From: a bacterium
GTDB lineage: Bacteria > Zhuqueibacterota > QNDG01 > JAFGCO01
DNA length: 14,018 nt
Direction: 5' to 3'
Assembly (NCBI GenBank): GCA_016932575.1
Contig: JAFGCO010000028.1
Location: forward strand, 1-14,018
Shown: positions 1 through 11,791 of the stretch, piece by piece
How the letters are laid out: each line of letters begins with the position of its first letter
Position numbering within the stretch: position 1 is the stretch's first letter
Notes under the pieces: model-generated
Databases searched by the model: none
What the model was told of the DNA's origin: nothing
Seen by the model: the letters and a program-made list of their open reading frames with translations, nothing else
Translations under genes and position numbers: made by a program

Positions 1-1607
1 ATGTATTCAGGAACATTGGGTACAGGCTCAATGCTATTGTGCATGGGCAGCATGATTTCAACCGTATCCCCCTTCTTCCATTTCCTGTCAATGCCGACAT
101 AAGAGGACGGAAGTGCAGAATATGATAGATCTTCCCCGTTTATCCGGATTTTCAAAGCGCCCTTGCTCACCCAGCCCGGATAACGGATCAGCAGGGTAAA
201 AGGGGAAGCGCCTTCTGTTACTGTCAGTTTTGTTTTTTCCTCATAAGGAAATTTTGTTTCCTGTCTGATTTTTACCCCTTTGTCCTTCCAGTTGAGTTCA
301 GAGGCAATAAAAAGGTTCAGGTACAGGGTATCGGTCGAATGGGTATAGATAAACTGATTGTATTTACCGTGGTTTTCCATGCCTGTGCCTACACAGCACC
401 ACATGGCCTCATTGGGAGCAGAATAAACCCTGTAATGCCGGGGACGGGCCGGCGTGAAATAGACATATCCGCCATGCTCGGGATGCTGGGCCGAAAGAAT
501 GTGATTAAACAGGGTTCGTTCATAATAATCGACATATTTTGCCGAAGGGTGTACCCTGAATAAATCTTCGGTCAGCTTGAGCATATTGTATGAATTGCAG
601 GACTCAGGGCCGTCATTCACATGAATAAAATCAATACACGAGGTTACACTGGGGAAATGCTCCCTTCGACTGTTTCCACCAAAGGCCAGTGAACGATTGA
701 TCGTAACCGTTTCCCAGAAAAAACGGCCCGCTCTATCGTATTTCTCATCATGACTGAGTTCTGCAATTCTCTCAAAACCGGTAAATTTGGGTATCTGGGT
801 ATTGGCATGCTTGTTATCAAGGTTATCAATCCGTTCTGACAATGGATCAAGAAGCTGCCGGTGCGAGTACCGCTTTGCAGCTGTCAGGTATTTCACGTCA
901 CCGGTTATCTGATAGGCATCGGCAAACATTTCGTTTATACCGCCATGTTCCGTGTTAAGCATTCGCTGCATCTGGTCATCGGACAGGCCGGCTGTAAGGT
1001 CAATACCCCAGTCACAAAATTTAAGGAACATGGCTTTTGCTTCTTCACTGTCTCCATACAGCCAGGCGTCACGCAGTCCGGCAAACATTTTATGCAGGTT
1101 ATAAAACGGGGCCCAGGAGGAAAAATAAATACTAAAATCGCCCTTTTTAAATGCCGACCATAATTTTTTACTGTTTGGAAAACCGCCGGCGTATCCAATG
1201 CCCCATCCGGAATTGTTAATCCCATTTGCCTCCTGGCATTCTTTCAGCTCTGAAATCATATATTCCATACGGTTTTTACATTCAGCGTTACCGGTAGCGG
1301 CATAATTCATTGCCATCGCGGACAGGTAATGGCCGCCCACATGGCCGTCAAGCCCTGCCCAGCTGGGATAGCATTCAGCTTTTTCGGATAATCCGGCTTC
1401 TTTGCGGTAAGGCGCCAGCAAACGATCGACATCGTACTTCAGGAGCACTTCGATGTTCAGGTCGCGGGCATGCCTGAACGGTCCCTCCAGCAGTTTCACA
1501 TCTTCGAATGGAAATTGATCCGGGTACAGCTCATTTTGTGCATTCAAACCGAACCATCCAAAAACGAAACAGTTCATTGCATACAGGGTGATTAATATTT
1601 TTTTCAT
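1..1607 (-). CDS. GH127 beta-L-arabinofuranosidase (DUF1680), 3' end missing
   Basis: This gene is open from an ATG at 1607 to the left edge, giving 535 codons without a stop, so its C-terminus lies outside the window. GH127 enzymes release terminal beta-L-arabinofuranose with a zinc-bound cysteine nucleophile; a relative acts on aceric acid in rhamnogalacturonan II. Visible signatures are GHYLSAMA, NTEHGGINEM, ESCNSYNMLKLT (E335, C337) and MWCCVGTGMEN (C404, C405). These match the Glu-X-Cys and Cys-Cys residues that bind zinc and act in the characterised HypBA1, so the active site looks intact. Residues 1-23 form a signal peptide ending LNA|QN, predicting export to the periplasm. A GGGAG ribosome site at 1614-1618 supports this start. 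The gene begins 44 bp after the GH115 stop and is probably co-transcribed. Family call is firm; exact substrate is inferred. Confidence 0.93.
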   Translation of the reverse strand, partial: MKKILITLYAMNCFVFGWFGLNAQNELYPDQFPFEDVKLLEGPFRHARDLNIEVLLKYDVDRLLAPYRKEAGLSEKAECYPSWAGLDGHVGGHYLSAMAMNYAATGNAECKNRMEYMISELKECQEANGINNSGWGIGYAGGFPNSKKLWSAFKKGDFSIYFSSWAPFYNLHKMFAGLRDAWLYGDSEEAKAMFLKFCDWGIDLTAGLSDDQMQRMLNTEHGGINEMFADAYQITGDVKYLTAAKRYSHRQLLDPLSERIDNLDNKHANTQIPKFTGFERIAELSHDEKYDRAGRFFWETVTINRSLAFGGNSRREHFPSVTSCIDFIHVNDGPESCNSYNMLKLTEDLFRVHPSAKYVDYYERTLFNHILSAQHPEHGGYVYFTPARPRHYRVYSAPNEAMWCCVGTGMENHGKYNQFIYTHSTDTLYLNLFIASELNWKDKGVKIRQETKFPYEEKTKLTVTEGASPFTLLIRYPGWVSKGALKIRINGEDLSYSALPSSYVGIDRKWKKGDTVEIMLPMHNSIEPVPNVPEY

Positions 1608-1613
1608 ATTCTA

Positions 1614-1618
1614 CTCCC
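1614..1618 (-). promoter_or_regulatory. Ribosome binding site of the GH127 gene
   Basis: The minus strand reads GGGAG six bases before the ATG at 1607. It fixes the start of the GH127 gene, which is followed at once by a good signal peptide. Confidence 0.6.
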
Positions 1619-1651
1619 GCTAAAGATGTATTTCAAAATACTGATTTCAAT

Positions 1652-4627
1652 TCACTTATGTTGTATCCGCCTGTCTTCCGGCGGGCCGAAATAACTCGGC
1701 GGTAACGGGCGGTCACTTATCATCACTTTTTCCAAAACAATGCCGGGATCTACCATGCGAATTTTCAAAGTATGGGAACCGGCTGTTTTGATGGGGTGGA
1801 AAGATTTGAGAATACGCGCATTATCTTTGGTAAATCCGGACCACCAGTTTCTGCCAAGAAATGTCTCGGCCTCCCGATCCGCAAATATATCCAGTACCCG
1901 GGGTGTTGTATCATCAAAAAAGACCGCTATTCGCATTCCGCGATCCGGAACAAAATCCATAACCGGGCCCAGAATCAGGGTCACTTCAAATGAACCATCC
2001 TTTGGCAGATAGACCGGATATTCGAGCTGAGGCGCCGGTTGGGGCGGCAATACGCTTTTTGCAGTCACCGGAAAGATGGACATACCGTATTCTCCCCGCC
2101 CGTAATCAGGAATTTTCTCCCACTTGACGCCCCGGACTTCACTATTTTCAGCCGCATCCTGTACGGCAATGGATATAAGTCCCGCCAGACTGGCAAAACG
2201 TCCCCTGGCCTGACGGACCTGCTCTTTGGACGCCTTAATGGCTTTGACATGCACGATCACAGGCTCACGTTTTCCTGTGATTAAAATTTGGCCCGAGGAT
2301 TCACCAACTGGCGCCTTTTCCCAGTCTATTTCTACCCAATAACGCTGGTCCAATCTCGATACCGTATCTTTGGTCAATATAATCCAGGGTTTGTCAGCGC
2401 TGATTTCAAACGAAATTGGCCGGGTGCCCTCGGCAAACACCTCCAGATAAGAACGTTGCTGCTGAAAAGAATCAAAAACGGGTAGCACCGCATCGCCCCA
2501 ATGATCAGGCCAGGCACTGTCATCGCCTTCGATGGCCACGCCATAATTATCGTTGTTGCCTGGTAAAATTTCCGAAACCGCCGGCATGGAATTAACCCGG
2601 GGCGGCTGCCAGTTATATTGACCGAGATGTGTCTGATCCATTAAATGATTCCATTTCCCGCCCGCCAATTCCGTATTGTAATAATCGCTAAGCGCCTGGT
2701 CCTCTTTAAAAAGCGCCCGAACCCGGTCAGCTTCGGCATTGGCGCTCAACCGACCCTGCCGCGCATATAACAGATTGCGCCCGGCAGTGATCTGCATCTT
2801 CACAACAACAGCCGATGCTTTGGCCGGATGAAGCACCAGTTGATAGAAGGCATCTTTTTGCGTTTCGGGGATGATGTTGTATAAGGCTTCCGCGCTTGCA
2901 GCCACGTCTTGCCATGCTGCCTCGACACGCTCGGCTTCGCGAAAATGGATCGCACTGTAGGTGTAAGGTGTAATTAGTTCCGGCTTGCGCCATCCGTTGT
3001 ATTTCGTATAACGGGAGACTATTTCTGCGATTTCCCTGGCGTGCTCCGGGCCGAATTCCCGTTCCGCCCAGCGCCGGGTGTATGGGAAAATATCCTCTTT
3101 TGTCATGATATCCGGATTCCAGGCCATGCGCAGGAAAAACTCGATTGGCAATTCCAGCGGTTTAAGATCACCCACATTCACAATCCATATTTGATTGGCG
3201 CCGTATTGATGGGCCAGATTCATCTGCTCCCAAATCTTCGGAAAGGGATTGGTATTGATCCACTGATAGGCAAAGGGCCCGCCATGCATATCGAGGTGAT
3301 AATAAATTCCCGCGCCCCCTTTTCGATTGCGCTCCTCCGGTGTTGGCACCCTTCGGAGCATGCCATTATTATCATCTGTCCACAGCAGAGTCACATCATC
3401 GGGCACGTGCAGACCGGCTTCATAAAATTTCTTGACCTCAGTAAAAAGGGCCCAGAGCTGGGGCACATTGGCCGGATCGGTTTTCATCTCATCGGCGATA
3501 ATCTCCCGTTGATCCGCCATAATGCTTTCCAGAAGCTGGATATCCGATTCGAGACTGCCTGTCGTAACCATTCCTTCATCGCCATCGCCGCGCATCCCGA
3601 TGGTGATGAGATTTTCATACTTTTTATTTCGTGAAATCCCTTGCCTGAAAAAAACCTTCAGCGCTTCTTTATTTGTGGCATAATTCCACTGCCCGTTTCC
3701 GTATTGCTCCTTGCGCTTCGTCCACTCCTTGTGGGCCCGCATCATGGGCTCGTGATGCGAAGTACCCATGACAATACCGTATTCATCGGCCAAACGTGGA
3801 TTCTCTGGATCGTCTTCATTGAAGGCTGTGTTCCACATGGCGGGCCACAGATAATTGGCGCGCAGACGCAATAATAGTTTAAAAACCCTGGTGTAGAATT
3901 TTGAATTCATACCCCCGAATTTTTCTTCCGTCCAGCGGCCCAGACACGGCCATTCATCATTCAGAAAAATCCCCCGGTATTTGACGGCGGGTTCGCCCGA
4001 AGCATATCGGCCCGGAACAAGGTAGGCTTCACTCCGTTTTTTAACCGGCACATCGGCCCACCGATACCAGGGCGACACACCAAGCTGCTCCGAAAGTTCG
4101 TAAATCCCGTAAATGGTGCCCCGTTTGTCACTCCCGGCAATCACCAATGCCTGCTTGATACCCGGTTTTGGATTGTCTATTGTGGTTATAACAAAACTTT
4201 CCCGTTTCCCCTTGAGACCGCGCGTATCAAGTTTTCCGGAATGGGCATACTCATCGATGAATGCACTCTGCCCCAAAGTACCGATGATCACCGGGTAGGC
4301 ATTAACGACATCCTGATTGAAAATTTGCGGCCTTTTCCCGGTGACACGTTCGATATCGGTTTGAAGATCGCCAATGGCCCGCAGAACACCTTTGTAATCA
4401 AGGGAGTCGCACCAAAGCCCGGCTGTTTGATTTTTGGATACCAGAGGGAAGGCATGATTAATTTGCTTGCCGCGCACAATATTTTCAGCCAATCCCAGGC
4501 TCGGTCCTGCAAGAAGGCTTCCTGACTCCAAACCGACTGAAACAAGGCCAACCCAGAAAATCCATCGCGCAACTATTTTTTTATTGGTTCTGAGTGATTC
4601 ACGTTCCTGTCTCCAAGAAATACTCAT
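1652..4627 (-). CDS. GH115 xylan alpha-1,2-glucuronidase
   Basis: GH115 enzymes remove (4-O-methyl)glucuronic acid from internal or terminal xylose of glucuronoxylan. The protein (991 aa, usual for the family) carries family signatures: YRGIFLNDEW at about 217-226, TSHHEPM around H291-H292-E293, RGDGDEGM, LLWTDDNNGMLRR, LDMHGGPF, and VGDLKPLELPIEFFL with E496. The last 200 or so residues form the beta-rich C-terminal domain typical of the family. An in-frame TTG at 4642 would add five residues, but the ATG at 4627 has AGGAAA five bases upstream and is preferred. The N-terminus has a rather long charged stretch before a hydrophobic core (about 22-33). A signal peptide is likely, cleaved near residue 40 or 47, but this is the weakest export signal in the cluster. 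It lies 29 bp after GH2. Activity on xylan is inferred from the family. Confidence 0.93.
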   Translation of the reverse strand: MSISWRQERESLRTNKKIVARWIFWVGLVSVGLESGSLLAGPSLGLAENIVRGKQINHAFPLVSKNQTAGLWCDSLDYKGVLRAIGDLQTDIERVTGKRPQIFNQDVVNAYPVIIGTLGQSAFIDEYAHSGKLDTRGLKGKRESFVITTIDNPKPGIKQALVIAGSDKRGTIYGIYELSEQLGVSPWYRWADVPVKKRSEAYLVPGRYASGEPAVKYRGIFLNDEWPCLGRWTEEKFGGMNSKFYTRVFKLLLRLRANYLWPAMWNTAFNEDDPENPRLADEYGIVMGTSHHEPMMRAHKEWTKRKEQYGNGQWNYATNKEALKVFFRQGISRNKKYENLITIGMRGDGDEGMVTTGSLESDIQLLESIMADQREIIADEMKTDPANVPQLWALFTEVKKFYEAGLHVPDDVTLLWTDDNNGMLRRVPTPEERNRKGGAGIYYHLDMHGGPFAYQWINTNPFPKIWEQMNLAHQYGANQIWIVNVGDLKPLELPIEFFLRMAWNPDIMTKEDIFPYTRRWAEREFGPEHAREIAEIVSRYTKYNGWRKPELITPYTYSAIHFREAERVEAAWQDVAASAEALYNIIPETQKDAFYQLVLHPAKASAVVVKMQITAGRNLLYARQGRLSANAEADRVRALFKEDQALSDYYNTELAGGKWNHLMDQTHLGQYNWQPPRVNSMPAVSEILPGNNDNYGVAIEGDDSAWPDHWGDAVLPVFDSFQQQRSYLEVFAEGTRPISFEISADKPWIILTKDTVSRLDQRYWVEIDWEKAPVGESSGQILITGKREPVIVHVKAIKASKEQVRQARGRFASLAGLISIAVQDAAENSEVRGVKWEKIPDYGRGEYGMSIFPVTAKSVLPPQPAPQLEYPVYLPKDGSFEVTLILGPVMDFVPDRGMRIAVFFDDTTPRVLDIFADREAETFLGRNWWSGFTKDNARILKSFHPIKTAGSHTLKIRMVDPGIVLEKVMISDRPLPPSYFGPPEDRRIQHK

Positions 4628-4632
4628 CGATT

Positions 4633-4638
4633 TTTCCT
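4633..4638 (-). promoter_or_regulatory. Ribosome binding site deciding the GH115 start
   Basis: The minus strand reads AGGAAA five bases before the ATG at 4627. This favours that ATG over the upstream in-frame TTG at 4642, which would lie upstream of this site. Confidence 0.55.
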
Positions 4639-4656
4639 GCAATTCATGAATTAAAT

Positions 4657-8049
<3,393 letters not shown>

Positions 8050-9561
8050 CTATTGAATCGGTTGATAAATAAAATTCTTAAATGTAACTCGCCCTTCTCC
8101 TATGGAGCAAAGCCCGATTCGTAAACTCATGAAACCGCTCAGCACATTATGATGCATTGAGGAGACTTCAATGGAATTTTCAATTTTAAACCAGTTTTCG
8201 CCATCGGTGCTGTAATACATATCCACCGTATTTTTACTATTTTTCAGTTTTAAAAAGACATGTTGATCGATCACATCCTTTTCGGTAACGAATTGCCAGC
8301 CTCTGAGATTGGCCAGAATATTTATACTGTCCGCCAGAATCCCCGAGTTAAAATTATTATTGTAAAAAAGCAGCAATCCTCCGGTCGCCTTGCCCTCAAT
8401 TTGCATCTCTACTTCTGCTGTATAAGAATGATCGGATGGAATACACAACAGAGGAGAGCAATTTCCTGTGGATTGACCTTTGCCTTTCACAACAAGGGAA
8501 TTGCCGGATAAATGGAATCGAGACGAATCATACTCGCCGAAGAACTTCCAATGCGGTTTCAAAAATTCACCACCAAAATCATCACACAAAGTAAAATCTG
8601 TGGGAACTGTTTTAAGGTCTGGTCTTTTAATCGGCTGACCGGTTTTGACATGATCCGGTGTTTTGAACCAGCCGTCGGCTGTCCATTCAACTGGTTGCAG
8701 CAGTGTCTGCCGCCCCATATTATAAAAACCGTTTTCATATGCATGAAAAAGCATCCACCAATCGCCATTGGCATCCTCGAACAACGTGCCATGCCCTTTC
8801 GACCACCATCGTTCGGAAGGATCAAGGGTTCGTTCAATAGGATTATAAGGTGAATTTTCCCAGGGACCGAACGGTGTTTCAGATCGCGCAGAGACGATCA
8901 TATGACCGGTGACAGGCCCGGCCGTGCCGCCTTCGGCAACAGTCAGATAATAGTAATCACCGTGTTTTACCAGTTTCGGCCCTTCCAGACAAAAACATTC
9001 TATCGTCCATTCACGGGGAACAGGCCAGCCATCGTATACGTGGATTGTTTCCCCAACAACCGACAAGCCATCATCCGACAAAGGCACATAGCCTCCATTG
9101 GCAGAATAAAGATAACGCTTGCTGTCGTCAGCCATCACATGACCAGGATCGATATTGTTAATCTTCAAATCGATGGGATCGCTCCAGGGGCCTTCAATAG
9201 AGTTGGCCCATACCACATAAATTCTATCATTGGCAGGAAAATAGATGTAGTATTTGCCATTGAATTTTACCAAATCGGGAGCCCAAACCGATCCCAGATA
9301 TATATGCAGCGCGTTGGTAACCGCCGACCAGTTGATCAAATCCTTGGATTGCCAAATCGGTAAACCCGGATAATATTCGAACGATGAGGTAACAATATAA
9401 TAGGTATCGCCATCACGAATGATGCTTGGATCAGGATAATCACCCGCTAAAATGGGATTTAAATAATAATCATCACCGATGTCTGCGAGATGTGTTTGAT
9501 ACTGGGCCTGCATAACTGCCGGCAAAAGAAAAATTAAAAATCCGATGATATTTTTTATCAT
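8050..9561 (-). CDS. GH43 beta-xylosidase or alpha-L-arabinofuranosidase
   Basis: Residues from about 35 to 325 form the five-bladed GH43 propeller. All three catalytic acids are visible: base D44 in DYPDPS, pKa-setting D138 in NNIDPG, and acid E193 in CLEGPKL. WAPDLV and KGHGTLFEDANGDWWM are further family signatures. A C-terminal beta-sandwich (about 330-503) resembles the concanavalin A-like domain that often caps the active site in xylosidases of this family. The enzyme would remove terminal xylose or arabinose; the sequence does not let me choose. The frame extends to an ATG at 9600. The ATG at 9561 is preferred because GGGGAA precedes it and it starts directly on a signal peptide ending MQA|QY (residues 1-19). 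It is 503 aa long and starts 44 bp after GH29, in the same run. Export to the periplasm is predicted. Confidence 0.9.
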   Translation of the reverse strand: MIKNIIGFLIFLLPAVMQAQYQTHLADIGDDYYLNPILAGDYPDPSIIRDGDTYYIVTSSFEYYPGLPIWQSKDLINWSAVTNALHIYLGSVWAPDLVKFNGKYYIYFPANDRIYVVWANSIEGPWSDPIDLKINNIDPGHVMADDSKRYLYSANGGYVPLSDDGLSVVGETIHVYDGWPVPREWTIECFCLEGPKLVKHGDYYYLTVAEGGTAGPVTGHMIVSARSETPFGPWENSPYNPIERTLDPSERWWSKGHGTLFEDANGDWWMLFHAYENGFYNMGRQTLLQPVEWTADGWFKTPDHVKTGQPIKRPDLKTVPTDFTLCDDFGGEFLKPHWKFFGEYDSSRFHLSGNSLVVKGKGQSTGNCSPLLCIPSDHSYTAEVEMQIEGKATGGLLLFYNNNFNSGILADSINILANLRGWQFVTEKDVIDQHVFLKLKNSKNTVDMYYSTDGENWFKIENSIEVSSMHHNVLSGFMSLRIGLCSIGEGRVTFKNFIYQPIQ

Positions 9562-9565
9562 TTGA

Positions 9566-9571
9566 TTCCCC
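9566..9571 (-). promoter_or_regulatory. Ribosome binding site deciding the GH43 start
   Basis: The minus strand reads GGGGAA four bases before the ATG at 9561. The upstream ATG at 9600 lies only five bases after the GH29 stop, has no comparable site, and would add 13 polar residues before the signal peptide. Confidence 0.55.
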
Positions 9572-9605
9572 AAATTTTGTTCAACCTGCTCTGACAACAT
9601 GCCAA

Positions 9606-11714
9606 TCAGTTGGTTATAACATCCACTTCAGCATAGCCGATATTGTTGTTATTTTCTGTGTTACTCAAGGCCCGGAATTTAATATAACGGGCATTTTCAG
9701 GTAAAAACTGTTTCATTTGCCACAACGGATTATTCCTGATGTTGGGAAATTCGCCTTCACTGACGAGTTTCCAGGTTCTTTTGTCTTTTGAAACATAGAA
9801 TTCATAATCTGTTATCATGCCGGGTCCCCACAACCCCATATCCGGATGATACTTGAAACCGGAAATGTTTAGCGATTGGCCCAAATCGATCACCAAATCA
9901 GCCGGCATTTTTTTGTCTTTATGCTGATGCCAGGCTGTTGAGGGATCTCCGTCAAAAATGGCATATGCCTCTTCATCATGTATCCCGACAATTTTCCAAT
10001 CTTTTCGTGGCAAATCGAATTCTTCATGAGTTACCGGACTGCTTTTGCCGGAAGAAGGCTCGTATGCAATGGCGCTGATTTCCAATTTCCCTTCAGACTG
10101 AAAGGGGACACTGTATTTTTTTGATTCTTTGGATGGCTCTGTACCATCCAGCGTATAATAAATTTCCGATTCTGCATCAGCCGGAGTGATGTGAATTTCA
10201 CCAGCCTGATCTCTGATAATGGTCGGTGGTGTTAAAATTTGCGGCGCATCATAAACGCCGATATTGGAAATCACCGGGCAGCTTTTGGAATCCGTGATGG
10301 TAAATCGAAGCTTTGCTGCTTCAACAGTCGGGAAACGCAGAATGCGTTTGTAACCGATAGTCGTTGCTGTCGCCAGTTCCTGCCAGGCACCGCCGGTAAA
10401 AGCTTCAATTTTAAATAATTTTACCCGCTGTCCCAGACGGATGTATTCCTGCACCAGAAACCGGTTAAACGTGGCCGGTCTGCCGAAATCAATGATCAAC
10501 GAAGCGGTTGTGACACTGTCGCCGGTAGCCCAATAGGTATCTTTATTATTATCTATTGTACGGGATGCGTCAAACTTCTTTGTATTGCCGCGAATATTCG
10601 ACGCTTCTGCTTTAGCCTTATCAGTCAGGTCAACTGCAAATGCCTCTTTCACCGCCTGTGCAAATTCGAGGGCCGCTTTTTCATCGTTGGGATGAATGAG
10701 ACCATTCGGCATAATCGGAAAGTTGAGAAGTAAAGTGGCGTTCCGTCCAATAGAATTGTAGTATGTATCCATAAGTTTTGGCAATGTTTTTACCTTGGCA
10801 TCTTCACCCGGATGGTAAAACCACTCCGGTCTGATGGATGTATTCACTTCGGCCGGCACCCAGGAATCGCCGTCTTCCAATCCGAAATGAAGCATGCCCC
10901 AGTCAACTTCACCAGTGCCATTCAGCAAACTCCAGTTGGTTATACCAACAAAGCCGGCTTCGGTGCCCACCCAGCGCAGATCAGCCCGGTCACCCCCGTC
11001 ATTCCAGATGACAATATCGGGCTGCAATTCGCGGACGAGCTTGTATGTGTTTTTCCAGTCATAATACGTCGTGCGGTCGATTTTGCGATTTTCATTGGCA
11101 CCGCCGTAATACCCTGTACCGCCGTTGGCGCCGTCGTACCACACTTCAAATATTTCACCATAATTGGTGAGCAGTTCTCTTAACTGATTTCTGAAATATG
11201 TGATGTATTCCGGCTTGCCGTAATCTGCATAATTTCTGTCCCAGGGAGACAGATAAATCCCCAGTTTCAGACCGTATTCTTTGCAGGCATCCGCCAGTTC
11301 GCGCACGACATCTCCTTTACCCTCTTTCCACGGTGCATTTTTTACCGAATACTCGGTATATTCAGAAGGCCACAGGCAAAAACCACAATGGTGCTTTGCA
11401 GTAAAAATGATCCCTTTCATACCGGCTTCTTTGCAGATGCGTGCCCATTGCCGGCAATCCAGCGCTGCCGGATTAAACAGGTTGACATCTTCATCACCAT
11501 AGCCCCATGACTGATTCGTATAGGTATTCAATGAGAAATGAACAAAAGCATAATATTCCATTTCCTGCCAGCGCAACTGATTTTCAGTCGGCACCGGACC
11601 GCAAGCCTGTGGAGGGGCAACCCGATCACAACCAGTAAAAATCAATCCAATAATAAAAAAAAATGCAGTAAAAAATCGCGAGACCGCAGCGTGATTGATT
11701 TTTAAATTGTACAT
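9606..11714 (-). CDS. GH29 alpha-L-fucosidase, lipoprotein with two F5/8C-like domains
   Basis: The catalytic barrel spans about residues 45-345 of 702. The nucleophile is D194 in EVWYDGANG. The probable acid/base is E289 in AEVNTSIRPEW, a motif shared with plant-type alpha-fucosidases. The layout resembles the more linkage-selective GH29 group (subfamily B), a looser call. It continues with an F5/8C (CBM32-like) domain at about 360-480, a short beta-sandwich like the chitobiase C-terminal domain at about 490-565 (YYTLDGTEPS), and a second F5/8C domain at about 570-700. The N-terminus has a hydrophobic core and IFTGC, so C29 is the probable lipidated residue. The -3 residue is Phe, which is not the usual Leu, so the lipobox is imperfect. 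AAAGGAA at 11722-11728 precedes the ATG. It would release alpha-linked fucose, anchored in a membrane. It follows GH42 by 77 bp. Confidence 0.92.
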   Translation of the reverse strand: MYNLKINHAAVSRFFTAFFFIIGLIFTGCDRVAPPQACGPVPTENQLRWQEMEYYAFVHFSLNTYTNQSWGYGDEDVNLFNPAALDCRQWARICKEAGMKGIIFTAKHHCGFCLWPSEYTEYSVKNAPWKEGKGDVVRELADACKEYGLKLGIYLSPWDRNYADYGKPEYITYFRNQLRELLTNYGEIFEVWYDGANGGTGYYGGANENRKIDRTTYYDWKNTYKLVRELQPDIVIWNDGGDRADLRWVGTEAGFVGITNWSLLNGTGEVDWGMLHFGLEDGDSWVPAEVNTSIRPEWFYHPGEDAKVKTLPKLMDTYYNSIGRNATLLLNFPIMPNGLIHPNDEKAALEFAQAVKEAFAVDLTDKAKAEASNIRGNTKKFDASRTIDNNKDTYWATGDSVTTASLIIDFGRPATFNRFLVQEYIRLGQRVKLFKIEAFTGGAWQELATATTIGYKRILRFPTVEAAKLRFTITDSKSCPVISNIGVYDAPQILTPPTIIRDQAGEIHITPADAESEIYYTLDGTEPSKESKKYSVPFQSEGKLEISAIAYEPSSGKSSPVTHEEFDLPRKDWKIVGIHDEEAYAIFDGDPSTAWHQHKDKKMPADLVIDLGQSLNISGFKYHPDMGLWGPGMITDYEFYVSKDKRTWKLVSEGEFPNIRNNPLWQMKQFLPENARYIKFRALSNTENNNNIGYAEVDVITN

Positions 11715-11721
11715 ACGGGAA

Positions 11722-11728
11722 TTCCTTT
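11722..11728 (-). promoter_or_regulatory. Ribosome binding site of the GH29 gene
   Basis: The minus strand reads AAAGGAA seven bases before the ATG at 11714, in the 77-bp gap after the GH42 stop. The rest of that gap (11715-11791) shows nothing beyond a weak 5-bp inverted repeat, CAGGA with TCCTG. Confidence 0.55.
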
Positions 11729-11791
11729 ATATCTATTTATGGATTCTCAATCTCAAATGTGTTTTCAGGACAAGACTTCACTCCTGTAAAA

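Noticed and set aside
861-1225. Short open frames on both strands inside the left-hand gene
   Set aside because: The GH127 frame runs unbroken through this region with family motifs, so these are shadows.
3041-3634. 197-codon open frame on the plus strand
   Set aside because: It lies antisense to the well-supported GH115 gene, has no recognisable domain and no ribosome site, and reflects codon bias on the opposite strand.
4628-4642. TTG start for GH115
   Set aside because: The AGGAAA ribosome site lies downstream of this TTG and is correctly spaced for the ATG at 4627.
8902-9363. 153-codon open frame on the plus strand
   Set aside because: It is antisense to the GH43 catalytic domain and has no independent support.
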